A stretch of DNA of 41,808 nt from SIG480 sp045614365 (GTDB lineage: Bacteria > Bacillota > Clostridia > Oscillospirales > JAAYXM01), in contig JAZLCV010000184.1 of assembly GCA_045614365.1 (NCBI GenBank), positions 1 through 41,808 of the forward strand. The letters are read 5' to 3'. Position numbers and translations under genes: made by a program. The notes under the pieces were generated by a model that saw only the letters and a program-made list of their open reading frames with translations, was not told where the DNA came from and did no database searches. Positions 7,796 through 16,074 of this stretch are shown in pieces (positions within the stretch are counted from its first letter, which is position 1; each line of letters opens with the position of its first letter).

Positions 7796-7824
7796 ATTTT
7801 ATCACAAAAAACTTTTTGATTCAA
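7796..7824 (-). promoter_or_regulatory. Promoter of the PHP phosphatase gene
   Basis: TTGAAT (7819-7824), 17 bases, TAAAAT (7796-7801) on the minus strand, divergent from the dusB promoter whose -35 starts five bases further on. Confidence 0.6.
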
Positions 7825-7828
7825 GCTA

Positions 7829-7857
7829 TTGCTGATTTATTTATAATATGATACAAT
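7829..7857 (+). promoter_or_regulatory. Promoter of dusB
   Basis: TTGCTG (7829-7834), 17 bases, TACAAT (7852-7857), then CCGGAGG and the TTG start codon. The two divergent -35 elements are five bases apart. Confidence 0.55.
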
Positions 7858-7890
7858 AATTTCCGGAATATTCTACCGGAGGTTTTCTCT

Positions 7891-8859
7891 TTGAACATAT
7901 CTGAAATTTTCAAAAATCGCCCGCTCGCCCTTGCACCGATGGCAGGCGTTACGGATGCGGCGTTCCGCGCCGTCTGCCGTGATTGCGGCGCGGACATTAC
8001 ATATACGGAAATGGTCTCATCCCGTGCGCTTGTGTATCAGGACAGCAAAACAGGCTCGCTCCTTATCCACAATGAGGGTGAGAGCCCATTCGGTGTTCAG
8101 CTTTTCGGCAACGACCCGCGCGTTATGCGCGAGGCGGCAGAAATTGCGCTCGAGCGCACAGGCTGCGACTTTATAGACATAAATATGGGATGCCCTACGC
8201 CTAAAATCGTAAATAACGGCGATGGCTCGGCTCTTATGAAAAATCCCGCCCTTGCCGCGGAAATCGTGCGCGAAGTAAAACGCGGTGTGCCTGTTCCCGT
8301 AACGGTGAAATTCCGCAAGGGCTGGGACGGCGGAAGCGTAAACGCCGTGGAGTTTGCAAAGGCGCTTGAGGACGCGGGTGCGGATGCCCTTGCCGTTCAC
8401 GGTAGAACTCGCGTGGCAATGTATTCCGGTCGTGCAGACTGGGATATAATCCGAGATGTCTCTTCTGCCGTCAGCGTTCCCGTTCTTGCAAACGGAGATG
8501 TTTTTGAGGGTGCCGATGCCGCAAAAATTCTGCGCTGGACAGGTGCGGCAGGAGTTATGGTGGGAAGGGCGGCATTCGGCTGTCCGTGGATATTCACGCA
8601 ATGCCGCGCGGCAATTGACGGAAAAGAAATCCCCCCTCTCCCTCCTCTTGCAGAGCGTCTTGATATCGCAGAGGCTCAGATTCGCAAAAGTGCGGAAAAT
8701 ACCTGCGAAAGAGTCGCCGCACTCGAGGCACGGAGGCATATTGCGTGGTATCTTCGCGGTGTTCGCGGCGCAAATTCATATAAAACGCGCGTGGTAAGCA
8801 TCTCAACTCTTGAAGAGCTTCACCGCCTGCTGGAAGAGATAAAGCATACTTTGGGATAA
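7891..8859 (+). CDS. dusB: tRNA-dihydrouridine synthase (DusB type)
   Basis: A 322-residue FMN enzyme that reduces uridines in the tRNA D-loop. The TIM-barrel signatures are LAPMAGVTDAAFR near the N-terminus, GVQLFGNDP, DINMGCPTPKIVNNGDGSALM (with the catalytic Cys of the MGCP motif), VTVKFRKGWD, AVHGRTR and VLANGDV followed by GVMVGRAAFGCPWIF. The order and spacing match DusB. The start is TTG at 7891 with CCGGAGG eight bases before it; no better ATG exists nearby. It is a single-gene unit ended by the bidirectional hairpin at 8896-8930. Confidence 0.93.
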   Translation: MNISEIFKNRPLALAPMAGVTDAAFRAVCRDCGADITYTEMVSSRALVYQDSKTGSLLIHNEGESPFGVQLFGNDPRVMREAAEIALERTGCDFIDINMGCPTPKIVNNGDGSALMKNPALAAEIVREVKRGVPVPVTVKFRKGWDGGSVNAVEFAKALEDAGADALAVHGRTRVAMYSGRADWDIIRDVSSAVSVPVLANGDVFEGADAAKILRWTGAAGVMVGRAAFGCPWIFTQCRAAIDGKEIPPLPPLAERLDIAEAQIRKSAENTCERVAALEARRHIAWYLRGVRGANSYKTRVVSISTLEELHRLLEEIKHTLG

Positions 8860-8895
8860 CCCAAGGGTAGGCGAACTCCTCTCGGCTTAAACAAT

Positions 8896-8930
8896 AGCAG
8901 AACCGCGGCAATTGCCGCGGTTCTGCTTTT
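8896..8930. terminator. Bidirectional intrinsic terminator between dusB and the carbohydrate operon
   Basis: AGCAGAACCGCGGCAA and its exact complement form a 16-bp stem with no loop bases to spare, followed by TTTT on the plus strand and preceded by sequence leading into the convergent gene's stop at 8930. It serves both convergent transcripts. Confidence 0.85.
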
Positions 8931-10414
8931 TAGAACAGCTTATTTATTTCTTCTACTGTCTTTCGGACAAGCATCTCACCGCCGACGTGACCGACGGTAC
9001 CGCTTGAAACGTATGCGCTGTAATGGCTTCCCTTTTCTGCCTTTTCGGTCGGCAGATAGCCGTCACTTCCGCAACAGAGCTGAACGATAAACGTCTGCGA
9101 TGCGTGGGAAAGCGCGCGAATCTGATTGCCGAAATCGAGGAAGAGCTCATACGGGTTTGTTGCAAAAACAACATCACCGATACGGACGATATGTACTTCA
9201 ACCGTGCGGATATTATGATCCTGTTGATATTCATATCTCCCAAGAGTTCCTGCATGAACGTGCATTGCCGCAGTGTCCATATAATTGATGTCGCCTGTAT
9301 GCTCCTTGAAAAACTCACGGATTGCGCGAGCTGCCGCATCACGCTCTGCCGGAGTTACGCGGCGAAGCGGAAGCTCAAGAGTAAGTTTTTTATGAACAAG
9401 CGGACCCTCCGAGGTCTTTTCCGTAATTTCCTCAAACACATCGGAAATCTCGTTCACAACGCGCTTGCCTATCTTCCACGTTCCCTTGATGTCATACATT
9501 GACGGGTCCGCACGGCGCACGGTTACGTTTTCACGGATAACGTTCGGGTCGGCAATCGGGGTTTCCGGTTCCACCCAGCGGATAAGGTCACGCGGGCACT
9601 GGTCGCCTCCTGCAGCGCCAAGACCGAGAACCTTGATTTCCTCGCCGTATTTCTCGCGGAGAAGAATCTTCACCTTGCCCCAATAGTCGGAGGAAACATA
9701 GCTTCTCTGCTCAACAACCTGCGACGGGCAGGCAATATTTGCAACAACGCCTGTGAGCTTGTCGTTCTCGTCAAAGGTATAGAGAAGCTCAATGCCGTTA
9801 TCGTTGCCACCTTCAAGATGCGTGAAATTTACGGTGTTCGTATCGCCCCACATTTTTGCACTGCCGTCGTCATAGCATGCGCGACGGCACATTCCGACAG
9901 CCGCACGGCCAAACTCGTTTGCAAAAGATGCGGGTTTTAAGTTCTTATATGCCTCAATGCACGCCTCTGCGACTTTGCCCGGAAGGAATTCTGCCGCCTC
10001 AATGGGTGACATAACATCGTCCGTAAGCGGAACACGGTCTATGTACTTCACTCCCTCGGGCATATATGCCTTTAGCGTTCCAAGCGTGTCGCCCACGGTC
10101 TTGTCACTTCGTCCGGCATATGAATACGAGGTGTGGGTATGGGTTGCAGCTACGATAATCGCATCTGTGTTTATTTCAGGGCATTTTTCCGAAACAATAT
10201 CTCTGACATCTTTCATAAGGCTGCTGCTGACAGAAACAAGGTCTGCAGAGCAGAAGATAACATGCTCTTCTCCTGTAGCTATTGCCATTGCGGTAACACT
10301 GAGCGGAGTTTCAACATACTCTGAAACGCGCTCGTAAAACTGACCGGCAAGGCTTATCTTTTTATCCGGAGTTATATCAACTTCCGACCATCCGATTAAA
10401 TATTTGTTTGACAT
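8930..10414 (-). CDS. Neutral/alkaline ceramidase-like hydrolase
   Basis: A 494-residue protein without a signal peptide. It begins with WSEVDITPD, typical of the neutral/alkaline non-lysosomal ceramidase N-terminal domain, and carries VAATHTHTS (88-96), which corresponds to the zinc-binding HTHS stretch. Family enzymes cleave amide bonds of ceramides, but bacterial relatives encoded beside sugar-utilisation genes have no settled substrate. It is the last gene of a five-gene minus-strand operon, 18 bases after the glycosidase-like gene, with an AAAGGATGA ribosome-binding site. The lack of an export signal suggests that it acts inside the cell on an imported compound. Confidence 0.8.
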   Translation of the reverse strand: MSNKYLIGWSEVDITPDKKISLAGQFYERVSEYVETPLSVTAMAIATGEEHVIFCSADLVSVSSSLMKDVRDIVSEKCPEINTDAIIVAATHTHTSYSYAGRSDKTVGDTLGTLKAYMPEGVKYIDRVPLTDDVMSPIEAAEFLPGKVAEACIEAYKNLKPASFANEFGRAAVGMCRRACYDDGSAKMWGDTNTVNFTHLEGGNDNGIELLYTFDENDKLTGVVANIACPSQVVEQRSYVSSDYWGKVKILLREKYGEEIKVLGLGAAGGDQCPRDLIRWVEPETPIADPNVIRENVTVRRADPSMYDIKGTWKIGKRVVNEISDVFEEITEKTSEGPLVHKKLTLELPLRRVTPAERDAAARAIREFFKEHTGDINYMDTAAMHVHAGTLGRYEYQQDHNIRTVEVHIVRIGDVVFATNPYELFLDFGNQIRALSHASQTFIVQLCCGSDGYLPTEKAEKGSHYSAYVSSGTVGHVGGEMLVRKTVEEINKLF

Positions 10415-10432
10415 GTTAAATCATCCTTTCAA

Positions 10433-11782
10433 TTATTCGCTTATTTTATATTCTGCAATAAACTTTTCCTCATCTGCCGGCTGCACTCTGAAAAGAGCCG
10501 CATCGCCGTTTGCAAGAGAAACGCTTATTCTATCTGTATTTTCGCTGACAAGCCTCTGCATACCGTCCTCACGACTTACTTCATATACATTGAAATTGCC
10601 TTTAAGCGGAATATCTGCGCAAAGCTCTTTTTCAAAATCACGGTTTAAAACAAACAGATAGTCATTGCCGTAATCATCGCAAAGCTCACCGACAGAGGTG
10701 CGCTTCGTGAGATTACCGGAGAGGATTTTGCTGTCTGCGATATTATCCTCAAAATCCTTGTAAATTTCACCGTATTTGCCGTAAACCTTAACATCACTGC
10801 TGTGGTATACCGCACGGTTTGAAAGAGCAAGAAGTGTGTTTCCGAGCATTTTAAATTCCTCGTGGATTTTTTTCTGCTCATCGAAGAAATCACCGCGCTC
10901 GCCTGTTGCGATAAGAACTGTTCTTTCCGTGGGGTAAGGATTTTCCGGATGAAGACCGTAACACGTTCCCGTAACGGTATAATTTTGAAGTCCCTTTGCA
11001 CCGTAAAGCGCACCGGCATACATCATCATACGCACCATCGGGAATGTGATTTTCACGTCCGTCTTATAAACGTGGCATGACTGATAATAAAACCAGAACG
11101 GCAGATTGTATTTCCGCGCAAGATTTCTTGCCACTGCAAGGTCAAGCCACATCGGCGAATCATCAAGCTGCATTTCTTCGGTATAATCAAGCCCCGGATA
11201 AAGACCGCAATAATTGCCAACGGGGTAATAATCCATGGATACAACCGGCGGCTCAAGCTCTTTTATGTACTGCTCAAACGCATCGTAATACTGTCCGTTA
11301 TCCCACGTCGGTCCTGGATTGTAGCTCGGCGGGAAAACCGAGAACATAAGAGCATCGGGGTTTTCCTCCAGAATTATATCGCTCTGACGTCTCGCCTCAC
11401 GGAAGAGATAGTCGCAATATGGCTCATCCCAGACATAGAAGCCGATGGTATGTTTCTTTTCTTTAAGCGTTCTCACCGTTTCACGGATAACGTTGTCATC
11501 AACCGGACGGTCATCGTGGCGGTGCATCATACCGCTGAAAAGAGACAAATCCTGAAAGATAAGGTCAATGCCGTGCTTTTCGCATGCGTCTACCGTCTCC
11601 CAGACCTTTTCGTGAGATCCCCATCCCACTTCAAGAAGGTTAAAGCCCGCCTCTTTGCAATTTTTAATTATCATATCGGTATCTTTACCGATACAGTTAA
11701 ATGTAGAAAGAGCAAATTCACGCTGTTTCCAATTAAAACGCGGATTTCCGAGCGGCTTTCTGTCATATACTACTTTTTTCAT
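10433..11782 (-). CDS. Glycoside-hydrolase-like TIM-barrel protein
   Basis: The 449-residue cytoplasmic protein resembles the catalytic barrel of GH-A clan enzymes. IIKNCKEAGFNLLEVGWG (39-55) is an early barrel strand, GFYVWDEPY (114-122) puts Glu120 where the acid/base residue is expected, and VVSMDYYPVG (180-189) is typical of the next strand. A beta-rich C-terminal tail (about 380-449) follows. It probably cleaves a glycoside, but I cannot assign it to a numbered family. It starts four bases after the isomerase stop, and the isomerase's last codons (GAGGTAATT) supply its ribosome-binding site, so it is tightly coupled. Confidence 0.65.
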   Translation of the reverse strand: MKKVVYDRKPLGNPRFNWKQREFALSTFNCIGKDTDMIIKNCKEAGFNLLEVGWGSHEKVWETVDACEKHGIDLIFQDLSLFSGMMHRHDDRPVDDNVIRETVRTLKEKKHTIGFYVWDEPYCDYLFREARRQSDIILEENPDALMFSVFPPSYNPGPTWDNGQYYDAFEQYIKELEPPVVSMDYYPVGNYCGLYPGLDYTEEMQLDDSPMWLDLAVARNLARKYNLPFWFYYQSCHVYKTDVKITFPMVRMMMYAGALYGAKGLQNYTVTGTCYGLHPENPYPTERTVLIATGERGDFFDEQKKIHEEFKMLGNTLLALSNRAVYHSSDVKVYGKYGEIYKDFEDNIADSKILSGNLTKRTSVGELCDDYGNDYLFVLNRDFEKELCADIPLKGNFNVYEVSREDGMQRLVSENTDRISVSLANGDAALFRVQPADEEKFIAEYKISE

Positions 11783-11786
11783 AACG

Positions 11787-13133
11787 TTAAATTACCTCAA
11801 TACCGAGAATATCGCAAAGGTCGCGGATTGCCGCGGTGTTGTCTCCGTAAGTAATGATATAGTGCTGGCACATAACGTTGTTTGTGAACTTCTCAACATC
11901 CGGAAGAATGATTTCAAGTCCCGGAAGCTGCGGTGCCGGCTGTGTCCAGCCACATTCCTCCCACTTGCGCGGAGTTACACCCTCTCCCGTTACCATATGC
12001 ATATAGTATTTTCCGTTTGTGTATACAAGACGGCACATTGTAAGCTTACCGGTTTTCACCTTCGAAACGTTGAGTATTCCCTCGCTCAGCTCACCGAATG
12101 CTGCCGGCATAACCGTTGTATCTCCATCGGTAATCTCAGCCGGAACATAGTCCGGAACACCTGCGAGAACGCGGTCTGTGAAGAACTCATAAAACTCAAG
12201 ATACGCACCGCACTGACCGGTAAGAAGCTTTACCATTGTCTGGGTAACATTGCCGAGGCTGTCGTTTTCCGGAATTGTGGAAACGCCAAGAACATCAGAA
12301 AGAAGCATAAATATCGGTGCGGGCGGGAAGCCTAAAAGCTTCTTCATCCCGTCAACGTCCTTTAAGGAAATTGCAAGATAGCCGCGTTCCTTTATAAGAG
12401 AAGCGATTGCAAGGAAATATCCTGCCGCCATCATCTTTCCTTCCTGCTTTGCCGGCTTTACAAAATTCCATTTGGACATGTATTTGTCGATAACCTCCTG
12501 CTTTTCAGCATCGGTTACCTTCTGATATCTCTGGAATATCTCAAGCATTTCAAATGTTTCAATCTCAACGCCTACGCGATTCTTAAGAGATGCTCCGTCG
12601 TGAAGAGTGCCGTAAAGGTTCATATCACGGTATCCCGCATGGCCTATCTTCACACTGCGCAGTGCCTTTGCCGCGCTCGCCGCCTTTACATATGTTGCAA
12701 CCTTGTCTGTGCGTGACGGAAGACCGATAATATCATATACATATTTGAATGTATACCCAAGGTCATAGAACGTCTTGCGGAGTGCGCTTGTGCCCGCCTG
12801 GTCAGCGGTTGTGACAAGTCTGTCACCCTCCATCCAGCCGCAAAGTCCCCACAGCACCATCGGAAGATTGCGGTACTGTTCGGTAATCTTTACAACAGCG
12901 TGGCTCGGAATCCAGCCTGCGATGCAGACAACCATTGCATCAAAATCGTTGCCCGAAAGCTTTGAAAGCGCTTCCTTTATATCATTTTCCTCATAATCAT
13001 CCGTCACCGGATAAACAGAAACAAGGTCAAGCCCCTTATCAAGAAGACCCTTTTCTGCCTCTGCGCATTTTTTAATAATAACATCCTTCGGTGTGTTAAC
13101 CTCACCAAAGCCAACAAAAGCTATTTTTCCCAT
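11787..13133 (-). CDS. L-fucose/L-arabinose isomerase-family protein
   Basis: The 448-residue protein shows the fold pattern of the fucose/arabinose isomerase family: an N-terminal segment KIAFVGFGEVNTP, then DFDAMVVCIAGWIPSHAV, MVLWGLCGWMEGDRLVTT, and a mixed middle domain with KIGHAGYRDMNLYG. These enzymes interconvert aldoses and ketoses with a divalent metal. It sits between an FGGY kinase and a glycosidase, the classic order isomerase plus kinase for making a phosphorylated ketose. It overlaps the kinase gene by 13 bases; its GGAGG lies inside the kinase reading frame. Fucose, arabinose, or a rarer sugar are all possible. Confidence 0.75.
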   Translation of the reverse strand: MGKIAFVGFGEVNTPKDVIIKKCAEAEKGLLDKGLDLVSVYPVTDDYEENDIKEALSKLSGNDFDAMVVCIAGWIPSHAVVKITEQYRNLPMVLWGLCGWMEGDRLVTTADQAGTSALRKTFYDLGYTFKYVYDIIGLPSRTDKVATYVKAASAAKALRSVKIGHAGYRDMNLYGTLHDGASLKNRVGVEIETFEMLEIFQRYQKVTDAEKQEVIDKYMSKWNFVKPAKQEGKMMAAGYFLAIASLIKERGYLAISLKDVDGMKKLLGFPPAPIFMLLSDVLGVSTIPENDSLGNVTQTMVKLLTGQCGAYLEFYEFFTDRVLAGVPDYVPAEITDGDTTVMPAAFGELSEGILNVSKVKTGKLTMCRLVYTNGKYYMHMVTGEGVTPRKWEECGWTQPAPQLPGLEIILPDVEKFTNNVMCQHYIITYGDNTAAIRDLCDILGIEVI

Positions 13134-14530
13134 AACATTTTTTCCTCCGCTTCACAGAAATTTTTATATACATCGGTGTAATCCGCACCGCCGGGTACAT
13201 ATGTTTTTCCGGTTTCAACAATTGCATCCGCCGCAGACGTTACGCTGTCGAATATTCCCGCCGCAACGCCTGCAAGTATTGCACTTCCAAGACAAGCGCT
13301 CTCCGCATTTTTGAGAGTTGTTATCTTTCTTCCCGTCATATCCGCCTTGATCTGACACCACAGCGGGCTTGATGCCCCGCCGCCGGTTGAGCGGATTTCC
13401 GGAGCTTCTATATTCATATATTCAAGATTGCTTTTGAGCATACACGCTACCGATTCAAGGATTGCACGTATCATATGCGCTCTCGTGTGCGAAAGCGTAA
13501 GTCCCAAAAACGATCCCTTTGCCGCAGGAGAATACTTCGGCATAGTTGACCCGCAGAGATACGGAAGAAACGTAAGGCCCTCCGCACCTATTCCGGCTTT
13601 TTCTGCAAGAACATCCATTTCCTTAAAGCTTAAATCCGCACAAAATCCGTTTTTGAACCACTTAAGTGCAAGTCCCGCCGCAGGAGTCCACGAAAGAAGA
13701 GCATACTTTCCGTCATAATTCACATGGCACGGAATTATGCTTTCGGGATTGTATTCCGGTATCTCATCGCACGGAACAAACATCGCCATTGTTGTTCCCG
13801 TCATCTCTGAAATAACGCTCTTTGAGGTAACGCCCGCGCCTATCGCCCCCGCTATCTGGTCAATTGCGCTTGTTGCAACCTTAATTCCGTTATATTCGCC
13901 GACAAGCTCGGCACTGCCGAAAATTTCCGGAAGCTGTTCTCTTGAAATTCCGATAAATGAGAGCATCTCATCCCACCAGTCGCCACGTCTTATATCGAAA
14001 TAAAGACTTGACGACTGAAGCGTCTTTTCCGTCACAAAACGCCCCGTAAGCTTAAACAAAATGTAATCTTCCAGAAGAAAAATACGTTTTGTTTTCGAAA
14101 ATACATCCGGCGAATTCTTTTTCATCCACAAAAGCTTCGCCGCAGGCCACGTCGCACAAATCTCCGGCTGACCCGTCACTTCATAAACAAGCTTCTTCCC
14201 GAACTTCTCTTCTATCTCGCGTGCCTCGGCTTCGGCGCGGTTATCAAGCCACACAATCGCATTTGTAAGCGGCAATCCTTCCTCATCGGTAAAAATGAGG
14301 GTTTCACACTGCGTATCAACCGAGATTGCAGAAATCTCAATGCCACGGCTTACCTCAGCTAATGCATCGGAAAACATATCCCAGTATCCTTCCGCCGGAA
14401 ACTCAACGCGCGCACCTTCAGTAATAAGCGTGTAATCGCGCGATGCGGAGGAAATAAGCTTTCCTTTCTCATCAAAAACAGCAATTTTCAGCGAGGTTGT
14501 TCCTATATCTGCGCCTGCAATATACTTCAT
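13121..14530 (-). CDS. FGGY-family carbohydrate kinase
   Basis: A 469-residue sugar kinase of usual family length. The N-terminal phosphate-binding motif is GADIGTTSLKIAVFD (5-19); AIVWLDNRAEAEA is the FGGY substrate-side signature; ATSAIDQIAGAIGAG holds the expected catalytic Asp; STGGGASSPLWCQIKADMTG is the C-terminal ATP-site signature. It phosphorylates an (isomerised) pentose, deoxyhexose or related sugar. No aldolase or transporter follows, so the exact pathway is open. Its start lies just after a 13-bp perfect hairpin (14541-14571) that separates it from the DeoR regulator gene. Confidence 0.9.
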   Translation of the reverse strand: MKYIAGADIGTTSLKIAVFDEKGKLISSASRDYTLITEGARVEFPAEGYWDMFSDALAEVSRGIEISAISVDTQCETLIFTDEEGLPLTNAIVWLDNRAEAEAREIEEKFGKKLVYEVTGQPEICATWPAAKLLWMKKNSPDVFSKTKRIFLLEDYILFKLTGRFVTEKTLQSSSLYFDIRRGDWWDEMLSFIGISREQLPEIFGSAELVGEYNGIKVATSAIDQIAGAIGAGVTSKSVISEMTGTTMAMFVPCDEIPEYNPESIIPCHVNYDGKYALLSWTPAAGLALKWFKNGFCADLSFKEMDVLAEKAGIGAEGLTFLPYLCGSTMPKYSPAAKGSFLGLTLSHTRAHMIRAILESVACMLKSNLEYMNIEAPEIRSTGGGASSPLWCQIKADMTGRKITTLKNAESACLGSAILAGVAAGIFDSVTSAADAIVETGKTYVPGGADYTDVYKNFCEAEEKMLWEK

Positions 14531-14540
14531 ATGGTAAAAT

Positions 14541-14571
14541 ATCCCTCTCTTCCAACACGGAAGAGAGGGAT
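14541..14571 (-). promoter_or_regulatory. Hairpin between the DeoR regulator and the kinase
   Basis: ATCCCTCTCTTCC, a 5-base loop and its exact complement form a 13-bp stem in the 44-base gap. The 3' arm GGAAGAGAGGGAT holds the only purine-rich Shine-Dalgarno-like sequence before the kinase ATG, so folding would hide it. The U tract after it (ATATTTTACC) is modest, so it could also act as a partial terminator that lowers expression of the catabolic genes relative to the repressor. Confidence 0.6.
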
Positions 14572-14574
14572 GTC

Positions 14575-15333
14575 CTATACTTCAATAAGCTTTGTATGCT
14601 TTTTAAAACTTTTCTTTTCCTCGTCTGCCGCGTTTTTATTTGTTATTATGTAATCCGCGACACCGATATCCGATATTTTTGCAAATGTTGTTCTGCCTAT
14701 TTTGGTGTAATCGGCGGCAACTATGCAGGTTGACGAATTTTCAATCATCAGCCGGTCAAGCTCTGCTTCCTTGTCGTAATACGTTGTAAAGCCATTTTCG
14801 ATATCCGCGCCATCTACCGAAAGCACAAGCTTGTCGGCGTGATAGCGGCGAATCTGCTCATTTGCATCACTTCCGCAGGAAAACTGATACTTGGCGTTTA
14901 TGTCTCCGCCGAGAAGAACAACATTGAAATTCGGATTTGCCCCCGCCTCAAGCGCAATTGCAATTGAGTTGGTAACGATGCTTAAATTCAGGGCAGGACT
15001 TAGCATTCTGAAAGTAAGAAGCGTCGTCGTGCCGGAATTAAACATCACCGTGTCGTGGTCCTCTATCATAGCCGCGGCGGCACCGGCAATCGCAACCTTC
15101 TTTTCGTGGTTGGTTCCCAGACGCTGCTGCAGGCTCATATTGTAATACGTTTTGTACGAACTCATGGCGCCGCCGTGAACACGCGATAAAAGACCGCGTG
15201 CTTCAAGGTCGGCAAGATCCATACGCACCGTGACCTCCGAGACGCCGAACATCTCCGAAAGCTCGGTAACACGCACCTTTCCGTTTGCCGCCAAAAGCTC
15301 TATTATCTTATCTTTTCTGCTGTCAATATCCAT
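14575..15333 (-). CDS. DeoR/GlpR-family transcriptional repressor
   Basis: The 252-residue protein has the DeoR N-terminal winged helix-turn-helix (KIIELLAANGKVRVTELSEMFGVSEVTVRMDLADLEARGLLSRVHGGA, residues 8-56) and the C-terminal sugar-phosphate sensor domain (IAGAAAAMIEDHDTVMFNSGTTT; SVDGADIENGFTT; IVAADYTKIG). Family members repress a sugar operon until a phosphorylated sugar binds. It is the first gene of the kinase-isomerase-glycosidase-ceramidase-like operon and is likely its regulator. GGAGAGGA precedes the ATG. Confidence 0.92.
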   Translation of the reverse strand: MDIDSRKDKIIELLAANGKVRVTELSEMFGVSEVTVRMDLADLEARGLLSRVHGGAMSSYKTYYNMSLQQRLGTNHEKKVAIAGAAAAMIEDHDTVMFNSGTTTLLTFRMLSPALNLSIVTNSIAIALEAGANPNFNVVLLGGDINAKYQFSCGSDANEQIRRYHADKLVLSVDGADIENGFTTYYDKEAELDRLMIENSSTCIVAADYTKIGRTTFAKISDIGVADYIITNKNAADEEKKSFKKHTKLIEV

Positions 15334-15375
15334 TTATATCCTCTCCTGTCGGGATTTTTTACCGTAGCTTTATAC

Positions 15376-15405
15376 AGTATACCACAACAAGAGGGTCATT
15401 TGCAA
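15376..15405 (-). promoter_or_regulatory. Promoter of the DeoR-kinase operon
   Basis: TTGCAA (15400-15405), 18 bases, TATACT (15376-15381) on the minus strand. The -35 is within the palindrome ATTTGCAAAT, a possible regulator site. Confidence 0.5.
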
Positions 15406-15520
15406 ATTTTCCTCACCTTCTTTTCGTTTTACTTTCTTTTCACTTTCGATTTAATTATAAATATTTTCCCATTGCTTGTCAATAGATTTTTTGAAATATT
15501 GCTTCTTTTTACAGTAAAAA

Positions 15521-15548
15521 TTGACTTTTTCGAAAAACAGTGTATAAT
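15521..15548 (+). promoter_or_regulatory. Strong promoter of the cyclophilin-lepA-hemW-tadA operon
   Basis: TTGACT (15521-15526), 16 bases, perfect TATAAT (15543-15548), followed about 20 bases later by GGAGG and the cyclophilin ATG. No other good promoter is visible before the five downstream genes, which are spaced by 4-21 bases. Confidence 0.8.
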
Positions 15549-15582
15549 ATTCTCATACAATATTTTTTGGAGGATAATTATA

Positions 15583-16053
15583 ATGGTAATTATTGAAATG
15601 GAAAACGGAAAAAAGATTAAGCTTGAGCTTGATTCGTCAGCTGCACCGATTACGGTGGAAAACTTTGAAAAGCTTGTCCGCGACGGCTTTTATGACGGAC
15701 TTACCTTCCACAGAATAATCCCGGGCTTTATGATTCAGGGCGGTTGCCCGCTCGGCACGGGTACCGGCGGTCCCGGCCATACCATCAAGGGTGAATTTAA
15801 GTCAAACGGCGTTGACAACCCCATCCGCCACACACGCGGTGTTATCTCCATGGCTCGTTCCATGATGCCCAACTCTGCAGGAAGCCAGTTCTTCATTATG
15901 CACAAGGATGCTCCGCACCTTGACGGACAGTATGCGGCATTCGGCCGTGTTGTTGAAGGAATTGAGGTTGTTGACGAAATCGCATCCGTCGAAACTGACT
16001 ATTCCGACAAGCCCACAACTCCCGTAGTTATCAAATCAATCACAATCGAATAA
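15583..16053 (+). CDS. Cyclophilin-type peptidyl-prolyl cis-trans isomerase
   Basis: A 156-residue cytoplasmic cyclophilin. It carries the family signatures VENFEKLVRDGFYDGLTFHRIIPGFMIQGG, GGPGHTIKGEF, RGVISMARS, SAGSQFFIMHKDAPHLDGQYAAFG and VVEGIEVVD. The active-site residues Arg (FHRII), Phe/Gln (FMIQGG) and Phe/His-type (LDGQYAAFG) are present; it speeds proline isomerisation in folding proteins. The frame stays open 61 codons further upstream, but that stretch is AT-rich hydrophobic noise that contains the promoter. ATG 15583-15585 with GGAGG nine bases before it is the real start. First gene of the operon. Confidence 0.95.
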   Translation: MVIIEMENGKKIKLELDSSAAPITVENFEKLVRDGFYDGLTFHRIIPGFMIQGGCPLGTGTGGPGHTIKGEFKSNGVDNPIRHTRGVISMARSMMPNSAGSQFFIMHKDAPHLDGQYAAFGRVVEGIEVVDEIASVETDYSDKPTTPVVIKSITIE

Positions 16054-16074
16054 GAAAGCCGAGGAAATCTTACT

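Noticed and set aside
8017..8739. 240-codon frame opposite dusB
   Set aside because: It is antisense to a well-supported enzyme, has unusual Cys/His/Arg-rich composition and no ribosome-binding site.
15400..15582. Upstream extension of the cyclophilin frame
   Set aside because: It is AT-rich hydrophobic sequence that contains the promoter; the strong GGAGG serves the ATG at 15583.
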